From Euplotes cf. woodruffi 2 WChen-2021 (taxonomy: Eukaryota; Ciliophora; Spirotrichea; Euplotida; Euplotidae): DNA of 28,007 nucleotides. Within the stretch, counting starts at the first letter, position 1, and each line of letters starts with the position of its first letter. The translations under genes and the position numbers were made by a program. Shown piece after piece: positions 20,305-28,007 of this stretch. The notes beneath the pieces are model-generated. The model worked only from the letters and a program-made list of their open reading frames with translations. It was not told the origin of the DNA and did not search any database. Location of the stretch: contig JAGYYN010037353.1 in the NCBI GenBank assembly GCA_021441665.1, forward strand, positions 1-28,007. Reading direction: 5' to 3'.

Positions 20305-21845
20305 TTAAATCAGCTCGATCTTGTAAGCATCTTTCTCTTCGATTTTCGACTTTGATTTCTTAATAAAAGAACGAGAGCCTAATTTGTTCCTCAACATCGA
20401 CCGATCTTTCGGTATTATATAGTTCTGAGGAGGAATTTGTGCAGCTGACTGCTTTTTGCCTCAGCTGATGTTCATGAAGAAGTCAGGTCATTCAGACTCT
20501 TCAGAACTTTCAGAATCGACTTCTTCGAAATCATTTAGGGGTTTACTATTACCATTTCTAAAAAGAGACGATGATAAGCTATTATATGCTTCGACAGGCA
20601 GATCTCGATGAATATTATTTTTCTTTTCGAGTCCCTTTATTGCTGCGATTATCCAATCGTTCTTTGTAATAAGTTTCTGTCGTTTAACATTCATTGCGTC
20701 AAGTTCTCCTTTCATAATAATCTTAATCATCCGCCATTTGAGTACAAGTTGGTTGACAGTCCGGGACTTATCAAACTGTTCTTCGTTTAGAATGTTCTTC
20801 CAGTTAAACTCACCATTTTTGAGTATGCCTCGGAGCAAGTTGGCTGTTTCTACTTCTGTCCACTTTTGAGTCTTCGATTCAGATTCGTTAATAAGCGCTC
20901 CTAGCCTTCTGAGTCGCTCGTTATCGTATTCTTTGAGCTCTAAATGATCAGTAATAGGTAAATACCTTGGTAAATTCTACTGATGATTTCGTTTTCCTGC
21001 CGCTTTTGAGTCTCTGAAGCTACATTGCTTGCGTACTTCTGGTCTTCCTTCTTCAGGTACAGCATGAACTCGTCGCTGATGCTGCACAGATTTGAGAACT
21101 CCTCCTTGATGTCATCATCCTCAGAGGGGCTCGTCAACTTCAGGTAGGAATCTATTAATTTGTGAGTGTACTCTTGCTCCTTTTGCAAAATCGCATCGGA
21201 TTTAGAGTTGTACACTCGAAGTCTAGATGGAAAGGTCTTATTTTACCTCCGAATTCGTTATCTCAAGGATCTCTTTATTTGCAGTTATGCTCGACTTGCG
21301 AGGCGATCGTGGAGTTAATCAGTTTTGACTTGAAGTTTTCGAAAATCTCTATTGACTTTGTTGGATCTTCAAGGGTCTTTGAGTTTGAAGTTGCAGCTTC
21401 AAAGTCGATGAACTTTTCTCCGGAAAACTCCTTAACTTGGCCGATGATTTCATTCAGCAAGATTAAGATGAGTTTGTCTCGTTCGACTTGGTCTTCTTTT
21501 ATTTCAGATTCAGAGTTTACACTTTGCAAAGGGACGTTTTCAGATTTAGAACAGTTAATACTCTCCTCCTGGTTGTCCTCTTCACTTGCTTTGTTGCTGT
21601 CCTTGATAGCCCTCTTATTTATTTTTGTTACTGAGCTCGCTGTCTAGTCTTAGCTTCTTCTTTTTCTTTAAATTTGAAGCGGGAACCTTGTTTTTAGTCC
21701 TTTTCAGCCTATCCAAATGCCTCAAACGCTTTTTGGCAGGCTTGGCCTCGGTCTTATCAGGGGCCTGAGGGTTGTCTTCCTTGTACTTGGACGGGATTCT
21801 CCTTGAAGAATCAGAGGGTTGCTTCGAATCGTGGCTGTCTTCCAT
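20305..21845 (-). CDS. TRF-type (telobox) Myb-domain protein
   Basis: About 503 aa. The N-terminal third is highly basic (KPAKKRLRHLDRLKRTKNK, a likely nuclear signal), the middle is acidic and helical, and one Myb/SANT repeat lies at about residues 316-365: KWTEVE...LLRGILKNGEFNWKNIL...RTVNQLVLKWRMIK. It aligns with the Myb of TRF1/TRF2 and Taz1 at the W, GxxNWxxIL, F, RT and KWR positions, but the telobox Lys-Asp is replaced by Val-Leu, so DNA specificity may differ. Binding double-stranded telomeric or other DNA is an inference. Shift sites: AAA-TAA-G 21615-21620, AAA-TAA-A 21275-21280 and AAA-TAA-G 21238-21243, all before the Myb domain. One 26-nt intron lies at 20940-20965. Two TGA=Cys codons lie in the C-terminal tail. 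The stop is TAA at 20305-20307. Confidence 0.8.
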
Positions 21846-22084
21846 CTTATTTTAATTGTTATAATTCAAAAGCAATATGGCATATTAAGCTCAGCTTAAA
21901 ACACACATATTACATCATCAATAAAAATTACAAGGCCAGGTATTTTAGATCAAAGGAGGAAGTGCGATTAAACCAAGACTAATTTCGATTTCTTTATTTC
22001 TTAATCTTCAAATCTATTTTGGCTAAAAACCACAATTCTGTGAATTTGCGCCAAATTTGAAAATAACTATAATAATTAGTAAAA

Positions 22085-23234
22085 ATGCAGCAGCAATCGA
22101 AGAAACGAGCAAAGAGCAAAAAGCAGAAGGAAGAGGCTAAACTAGAAGAAGAAACTGAAGAGCAGGAGGAAGAGAAGGATAAAGTCAAACACGACGACAT
22201 TGAAATCGAAGGGCCGACTCCTATTGAACAGCTTATTGAAAAAGGCATTAACTCCGGAGACATTAAGAAGCTTAAAGAAGCCGGCTTTAATACTGTAGAA
22301 AGTGTATTATTCACTCCCTTTAAAGCACTAATTTTAGTCAAAGGACTTTCTGAGAATAAGGTAGAGAAGATTGTCAAAGCCTGCCAGGAACTTAAAGAAT
22401 GCGGATTCCAAAACGCTACTGATTACTTCCTCAAACGCAAATAGCCTTGTGTTTATCACTACAGGATGAACGAATCTTGGTATGCGATTAATTTTAAATT
22501 CAGCTAATATTTAGATACTTTTAACTAATAATTGCGAATAGACAAACTTCTTGGAGGTGGAATTGAGTCAGGCTCGATCACAGAGCTGTTCGGTGAGTTT
22601 AGAACAGGTAAAACGCAGCTTTGCCACACTCTTTGCGTCACTTGTCAAACTCCAGTCGAGAATGGTGGTGGGTGTGGCAAGGCGATGTACATCGACACCG
22701 AAGGGACATTCAGGCCAGAAAGAATCGTGCAAATATGTAAATAAATACGATCTTGATGAAGCACAAGTTTTAGAGAACATTGCCTTTGCAAGAGCATACA
22801 ACACAGACCAGCAAAATAAGTTATTAGTCCAAGCTGCAGCGCTAATGTGCGAAAATAAATTTGCTCTCCTCGTCGTCGACAGCGCAACAGCTTTATATCG
22901 GACTGATTACTCTGGGCGAGGGGAGTTGAGCTCAAGGCAGATGCACCTAGCAAAGTTCTTAAGAATGCTTCAGAGGATCGCTGATGAATTCGGAGTTGCA
23001 GTTGTCATCACAAACCAAGTCGTCGCGAACGTCGATGGAATGTCGATGTTTGGAGGTGACAATAAAAAGCCTATCGGAGGCCATATTATGGCACATGCTT
23101 CACAGACAAGGCTTTCATTTCGAAAAGGCAAAGGAGAAAGTCGGATATGTAAGGTCTATGATTCTCCTTCACTTCCCGAAGGAGAAGCAATCTTCGCGAT
23201 CACTGAAAATGGAGTTGATGACTATGATGATTAA
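22085..23234 (+). CDS. RAD51: RAD51 recombinase
   Basis: 361 aa. Domains: an acidic/basic N-terminal extension, the HhH domain (about 45-115), and the RecA core with Walker A GEFRTGKT (149-156), Walker [29 protein letters not shown], and the L2 region before [12 protein letters not shown]. Residues such as [11 protein letters not shown] and [16 protein letters not shown] favour RAD51 over DMC1. It forms filaments on single-stranded DNA for homologous recombination. AAA-TAG-C at 22439-22444 and AAA-TAA-A at 22739-22744 are +1 shift sites. A 62-nt intron (22480-22541) splits Asp132. TGA at 22467-22469 encodes residue 128 in ITTGCTNLD, where other RAD51 proteins have Ser or Cys. Without both shifts only an N-terminal fragment would be made. 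The stop is TAA at 23232-23234. Confidence 0.97.
22439..22444 (+). other. +1 frameshift site AAA-TAG in RAD51
   Basis: The frame before (DYFLKRK) and the frame one base later (SLVFITTG) align to neighbouring parts of RAD51 with no gap, so the shift position is fixed by homology. The AAA-TAR context is the known Euplotes slippery site. Confidence 0.93.
22739..22744 (+). other. +1 frameshift site AAA-TAA in RAD51
   Basis: The Walker-A frame ends ERIVQICK and the +1 frame starts [20 protein letters not shown]. Both parts are conserved RAD51 sequence and adjacent in the family, so the site is placed to the base. Confidence 0.94.
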
Positions 23235-23313
23235 ATTTAAACTGTTAATATTCGCAAAAATCAACATTTTATATGAAGTACTGAAATGATGAGTTTTATC
23301 AAATTTCTATTAA

Positions 23314-23351
23314 AATTTCAATATTACACAATTTTTGGAAAAATTGAATAA
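23314..23351. other. Candidate chromosome breakage pair (E-Cbs-like)
   Basis: TATTGAAATT on the minus strand (23314-23323) and AATTGAATAA on the plus strand (23342-23351) fit HATTGAAaHH (the second with T at the weak eighth position). They sit between the convergent RAD51 and 23406 genes with cores 27 bases apart, almost the same geometry as the pair at 15637-15673. Chance matches are frequent in AT-rich DNA. Confidence 0.3.
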
Positions 23352-23405
23352 ACAATTAGCTGATTTGAATCTTATTTGATGAATTTAAAAATTCATATCG
23401 GATTA

Positions 23406-26400
23406 TTAGTTCAAAATATGTTCATATAGTTTTCATCAATAGCTTGGGGTATGAAATTTCAAATAATCTGTTCTAAGGCTTCGATACTGTGAAGTAATAT
23501 GCTGCATATCCCTCTGATCTCTCATTAAATCGTAATTTGAAATAGGCAAATAAGGGACTCGACTTGAAATTCTTCCTGTAGCATTAATAAAATTATCTCT
23601 TTCAGTAAAGCCGTTAAGATCATGATTATATTTATTTTGTTGGTTTGCATTTTGAAATTTGTTATTGTAAGTCATGACTCTAGAAGATGATTTAGATCTT
23701 TTCTCTAATTGATTATATCTTCCTCGAGTATAGCTCCTTCTAAAATTCTCAACTTCCTGCTTAATTCTCGAACTTGTCAAGCTTTTATTTTCTCTCTGCA
23801 GCACAACATTAGATTTGTTCAGCGATTTATTTAGTGTCTGAGAAGAAAGCAGAGTCGAGTTCCAGTCTTTATACAGAGCATCTGCTAATTGCGGCTTTGG
23901 TTTCGGTTTTTGCATTGCTCAATTATGGCTTTTGCTATTTTTATCTTCGAGTTTGGACTGAGAACTGTTTTCCTTCCTGCTTTTGTTCGTCTTTGACATT
24001 CCCATAAACTCTATTTTGGTTTGCAGCAGCTCATGAGTAAGATAATCAATTTTAGTATTCAATTCTTTGATTCTGTCGATTTCATTTGAAGCTTCTTGCT
24101 TCGGCTGTAGGGAGGCTCTGCGAGATCTATTTTATATTTGAATTCACTAATGACTCGACTCTTGGTGAAACATTCCTTGATATATTCTGAATAATTTTTC
24201 CTGACTTCTGATTTGTATCGATAGAAGGCTTCTTTATGTCGTTTGTCTCTGATACTTTTGACTTATTATCACTTAAAGCAACTCTCTGGTGGTCTTCAAG
24301 GTCTATCATTGCTCTTTGAATATTGCTTATGGCTGAAATAGGCTTATACTTTCAGTGGCTTTCGATCCGCTGATATCCTAAACTTTTCCAGTTGCTCCAG
24401 AATGCCTTTGACGTCTGATTGACCTTTTCAGTCTGAAAGCACTCGTCCTTTGTCTCTTTCACAGCAGAGGGAATGTCTTCTTTCTTGAACTCGAGCTTTT
24501 TATTGATCCTCTGCTTTGTCTTTGTTCCGCTTACTTTTACACTCCGTTGCTGATTGTGATAAATTTTAGAGTAACTATTTTGAACTTTGATTTCTAGATT
24601 AAAGTGAGTTTTAGATTTAAAAAATAATGAAACCTCACCTGTGTCGAAAGAATGCTTTTCTAACAGTTTATCGATATCCTTTGCTTCTTTGTTCTCCGCT
24701 AGCTTTGTACTGCTGTCTTCGCAATTATTTTTAGACTTCAGTCAGGAGCTGCTGCCTTGAGAGCGCTCTGAAGGCGCTTGTTGGTGGTCGGTATGATGAC
24801 TCTGCTCTTCCTTTTCCTTCGATGACTTATTGTCGCTCTTTTGGCCTGAGTAGTTCCTTCCTTGCAAGTTTTCCTGGTGCTTTCTGGACTTGCTATCAGA
24901 GTCGATCTTAGAAATATTAAACAAAGAACTTTCATTCTTTATCTCAGTTTTGCTATTTACAGCCGGATCTAAGTTTTTATATGTAACCTCAGCTTTTATC
25001 TTTGAACTGCTTGGATTCAACTCATCGTTGAATTTGAAATCAGAAAGATGGATGTCAGTGTCATTTTGAGAGTTTATACTTAAGTCCTTCCTCAAAGAAT
25101 ACTTCGAATCGTCAATTTTAGTGTAGTCGTTTACGCTGAAATCTTGCTTCTTCTGCTTTGAATTGCTTAAAGTCCGATCACTTCCTGACTTCGAATCTAT
25201 AGTCGATATTGGGTTCTTCATGTTTCTAATGTGAATATTGTGGTTTATGCTCTTAATACTATCAATCATGTAAGGAGGAGGTGACAGCTGCTTGTTTTTA
25301 ACTAATTTCGAATCTATGTAAGTTTAGCACTGATTCAAAAAAGTCTACCTTTACTCGATCTGATATTACTAAAGGATAGCTTATCATTAACTTGCTCAGT
25401 GATCCTCTTGAGCTCAGCCTCTAGTCGTTTCTCAGCATTCGTTATTTTATTGATCTTTTTCTCAATCCGTGTTTTCTGTATATTCGTTGATACAGTTTCG
25501 ACTTCGTAAGGCTTCATGACTTTGACACTTCTAAATCGATTTGAGTGAGAGGAATTCGATCTCTTTGACTCAGTGTTTTTTGATTTATTTCTCGCTGTTT
25601 CACTTCACTTTAGTCAGCTCTTTGATGCTTTCAAAATACTCCTTCATTTTTCTAGTTTTACTCGGTTCTTCTAAACTCTATAAAAGGCAAATGCTATTAC
25701 TGCTAGTTTTCTTTTCAGACATAGGCCGTGTCTTTATCTTTGCCGCAGGTTTCTTCGAACTATCAGGTCTACAAGCAGCCGATTGAGCATTTGACTGTCT
25801 ATTTTCATTATTCGCAGATAAATTATTTTTCTTTTGGTCGACTAATTTATTCCTAGCGCTTGTTCGTTTTTGATTCTTAGACTTAAGCAGCTTAAGTTTA
25901 CTAATGATGACTTCTTTATTCGGCTGCTCTTTTTCGAAATCAACCGGGTGATTGGCTTCTTGGCCGCGATCGATTGATTTATCGATGATCTTATCAATGG
26001 CGGCAAGATGCGCGTCTACGCTGAATAATTAGTTCAAATCGTACCGCTTGTTTTGACCTCCTTTTTTGCCTCTTTATTGAAAAACTGCAGAGTCTGCTTG
26101 AGGTCGCCCAACTTCCCGAATTTATTGTCTTGGTGGTCAGAGCTTTGAGAGGAGTTCTCGTAGAACTTGAAATCGCATAGTAACGGAGAGGTCTGCATGT
26201 TTTCGTCTACTTCCTGCATTTCCAAATTTGAAAACTCATTTTTGAGACCTGGGCTTGATTGGTCTAAATTTTATTAGTTTCAAAACAAAACAAATTATTT
26301 ATTGTAGCCGGGATTAGTGGTTGCGTTTTAGATATCATAAAGATAAATTATCATATTTATAATTGATAAATTTGAACTGTAAAATAAAAATTGCCTACTT

Positions 26401-26579
26401 ATTTTATCCTCTTCCTCTGCTGATTCCATATCACAGTTAGCAAGCAGTTCATCTGTATTTATAGATCATTCTGACCCTCATTCGTCGTTGTTTTGTATAT
26501 TTTTATTTTTTGAATCGTTTTGTAGATCTTGCTCTTTTTGCTTTGTGAAAGACTGCTTCAGAATTTTAAATTTTGACAT
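23406..26579 (-). CDS. Long Ser/Lys-rich, probably disordered protein (about 980 aa)
   Basis: No family recognised. The model runs from ATG at 26579 (MSKFKILKQSFTKQKEQD) to TAA at 23406-23408, after two tandem TGA=Cys codons at 23433-23438. The product is polar and charged, with short predicted coiled coils near 25350-25517 and 23990-24110. Introns: 26264-26398, 26016-26044, 25671-25700 and 25314-25348, plus an optional in-frame 45-nt intron with ends GTGAGG/TCTAG at about 24595-24639. Shift sites: AAA-TAA-A at 25585-25590 and AAA-TAG-A at 24127-24132. Introns and skipped bases leave a whole number of codons. I cannot exclude that two genes are merged, but no start or stop context within it suggests this. 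Confidence 0.7.
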
Positions 26580-26643
26580 TTTGCAAATTTAAATATATTT
26601 TATTCTATGATGATAAATTTAAATTAAATGGTTATTGAATCAA

Positions 26644-26829
26644 TTATTGATGAGTTTGAATATCAGAATTTAAAACAGTTTGTTGCCTTTGTTTTTCAAT
26701 GATCTTCTTTAATTTTGAAAACGAGTTAACATTTTGCTCAGTATTTTTCTTATTTATTTCCTCAAGCATTTTAGTTCTTTCTTGTATTTCCAATTCAACT
26801 GATTCAATTTCCTTCTCAATTTGCTTCAT
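26644..26829 (-). CDS. Short coiled-coil protein or 3' exon
   Basis: A 61-codon frame, MKQIEKEIESVELEIQERTK onward, with clear heptads and high Glu/Lys/Gln, ending at TAA 26644-26646, only 65 bases from the start of the next minus-strand gene. AAACAG directly upstream looks like a splice acceptor, so this may be the last exon of a longer gene whose upstream exon I could not place. No function can be assigned. Confidence 0.45.
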   Translation of the reverse strand: MKQIEKEIESVELEIQERTKMLEEINKKNTEQNVNSFSKLKKIIEKQRQQTVLNSDIQTHQ

Positions 26830-26993
26830 TTCTATCCTGTTTTAAAGTATAAAAAAAATTCGTTATCTTAACTAATCTCATACAAATAATCGCTGACATC
26901 TACAAAAACACCAATAGTACACTTTTAAATTCTATTTTCAAATTAAATATTCAAAACTACATTTATTGTTAGTCTAATGCTCGTTTTGCAAAA

Positions 26994-27348
26994 TTAATCA
27001 TACTCTCTCTTCCTCTGCTTCTGCTTTCTAATCTTCTTGAGCCCTTCAAGCCTCTTCAACTCAGCTTCCTTCTGCTCCTGGGCTTCTTGCTCCGACTCGG
27101 TAACTGGGGTCTTGCCCTGCTCGAGTAAAATCAATTTTTCCTTCATCTTTCCGATACTTTCGCGAATAGAAATCTCGTGGTTGATCTTGGCCTTCAGCTG
27201 AGCATCCACTTCCTTCTTCCTTTTCAACAGCAGCTTTTGCCTGCTTTTTTGCTCGGCAAAAGGAAGAGCAGCTGGTAGAACCTCAGAAGTACGTGATGAT
27301 GAATACGACTTCAATAATGAGATCTCAGAGAGTAAATCATAGTTCCTG
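26994..27348 (-). CDS. Basic coiled-coil protein, 5' exon not found
   Basis: The open frame begins just after a TTTAG acceptor near 27349 with NRNYDLLSEISLLKSYSSSR and ends at TAA 26994-26996 (REYD). It is Lys/Glu-rich with a long helix (LLLKRKKEVDAQLKAK...) and a very basic end (KKIRKQKQRKREYD). The expected ATG is missing in this frame, so a first exon must lie upstream; a nearby ATG followed by GTAATT (about 27400) does not match the phase. The family is unknown. Confidence 0.6.
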
Positions 27349-27550
27349 TTGACTAAATAATATCAGTCAAATTGAGTTTAATTCAGCAAAATAAAAATTA
27401 CTCGCATATTAAAACTTAATTCTTTATTTAAAATCATCAACTAAAAGCTATTCAAAACTCAAGAAAGTTTGATGTTATAAAAAAGCAGTGAATAAAATTT
27501 TATTTTGGATAAAGCTGAAATTCACTGGAGTTAGCAACAATTTGCAAAAA

Positions 27551-28007
27551 CTAATCTGTACCGATATCTTTATATTCATTCTTGACATTTGTGAGTTCAT
27601 TTAGTCCGCCCATTTTATCGATTTTATTTCTTGACTGCGTGGATTTCAGATTGCAGAGACTTAAGATAGCTATGGAGTCTATTTCTTCTCCTTAACGACT
27701 TCTCGAATATCCTTGTCATCTAAATCTACGTCGCCGGAGAAGAGTCTTAAAGCCTGCTCACGTTGTTTATTTCCTGCGTGCTAGCTGCACTTCTTTTGTC
27801 TTAATTATCGAGTCTTTAACCATTGCAGAGAGGTCGGCTACTTTAACCAGCATGTCTTGATTTGCGATCTTCAGCTGCTCAATTTGGTCGTTTGCATCGT
27901 CATTGTGAATATAAACTGAGTCACCAGCGGTCAGTGACTTTTCAATCAAGTAGTGATACTGTCTATAAGCGTTATTTATAAACCAATCAAGCGGTCGCTT
28001 TTTAATC
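27551..28007 (-). CDS. Coiled-coil protein with three shift sites, 5' end outside window
   Basis: The frame is open from the window edge (KKRPLDWFINNAYRQYHYLI) through a heptad-rich region to TAG at 27551-27553. Three slippery sites occur within about 150 bases: AAA-TAA-A at 27767-27772, AAA-TAG-A at 27679-27684 and AAA-TAA-A at 27624-27629. Each +1 step leads into a new open frame that carries on the charged helical character: QREQALRLFSGDVDLDD, then RLHSYLKSLQSEIHAVK, then IDKMGGLNELTNVKNEY. The family is not recognised; a cytoskeletal or ciliary role is only a guess from composition. Confidence 0.75.

Noticed and set aside
21162-21647. 161-codon plus-strand open frame rich in Leu and Ser
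   Set aside because: It is the antisense of the Myb-domain gene, whose frame is supported by the Myb homology and three canonical shift sites.
22480-22541. A TA-bounded internal eliminated sequence in RAD51
   Set aside because: Removing it between TA repeats puts the gene out of frame, while GT...AG splicing restores Asp-Lys-Leu-Leu exactly.
22439-22744. RAD51 as a pseudogene because of internal stops
   Set aside because: All motifs are intact, both breaks have the identical AAA-TAR +1 pattern, and the same pattern recurs in unrelated genes; decay would not be so regular.
1-28007. Transposons (Tec type), CRISPR arrays, rRNA genes, telomere repeats or telomerase RNA template
   Set aside because: No transposase or reverse-transcriptase motif, no regular direct repeats, no rRNA-like stretch, and no C4A4 or CAAAACCCC sequence was seen on either strand.

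Overview
The window reads as nuclear DNA of a Euplotes-type ciliate (Euplotida, Spirotrichea). Two independent signs agree. First, in-frame TGA codons fall inside conserved genes at positions where Cys fits, including the catalytic Cys of a dual-specificity phosphatase and a Ser/Cys position of RAD51; only TAA and TAG end genes. Second, most genes carry internal AAA-TAA or AAA-TAG sites where the reading frame resumes exactly one base later, the hallmark of Euplotes programmed +1 frameshifting. Introns are very small (mostly 24-60 nt, GT...AG). The DNA is AT-rich. No C4A4/G4T4 telomere repeat is present although about 18 genes lie in 28 kb. Euplotes macronuclear chromosomes are normally gene-sized and telomere-capped, so germline (micronuclear) DNA or an unusually long somatic chromosome is the likely source; this is inference.

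Layout. 1-1590 (+): 3' part of a kelch-repeat protein. 1749-3629 (+) and 3922-5596 (+): two coiled-coil proteins. 5731-9411 (-): a large helical protein of unknown family (about 1170 aa) with five internal stop/shift sites. 9505-10936 (-): SNF1/AMPK-like kinase whose glycine loop, HRD and DFG motifs are all lost (pseudokinase). 11080-12324 (-): cystathionine gamma-lyase/synthase. 12938-13741 (+): MND1. 14390-15614 (+): unknown multi-exon protein. 15853-16591 (-): dual-specificity phosphatase. 16993-17568 (-), 17592-19247 (-) and 19656-20140 (+): small unknown proteins rebuilt from many tiny exons. 20305-21845 (-): protein with a TRF-type (telobox) Myb domain. 22085-23234 (+): RAD51. 23406-26579 (-): long charged, Ser/Lys-rich protein. 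26644-26829, 26994-27348 and 27551-28007 (-): coiled-coil proteins, the last cut by the window edge.

Functionally there is no operon. Two genes belong to homologous recombination (RAD51 and its meiotic cofactor MND1), one is a possible telomere or Myb DNA-binding protein, and several coiled-coil proteins may be cytoskeletal. Nearly all of these proteins depend on frameshifting to be made at full length: about 21 AAA-TAR sites plus up to eight sites with other codons before the stop (two of these have a splicing alternative), one of which seems to need a +2 shift. All gene models were read by eye, and exon joins were checked only by reading-frame arithmetic and family resemblance.
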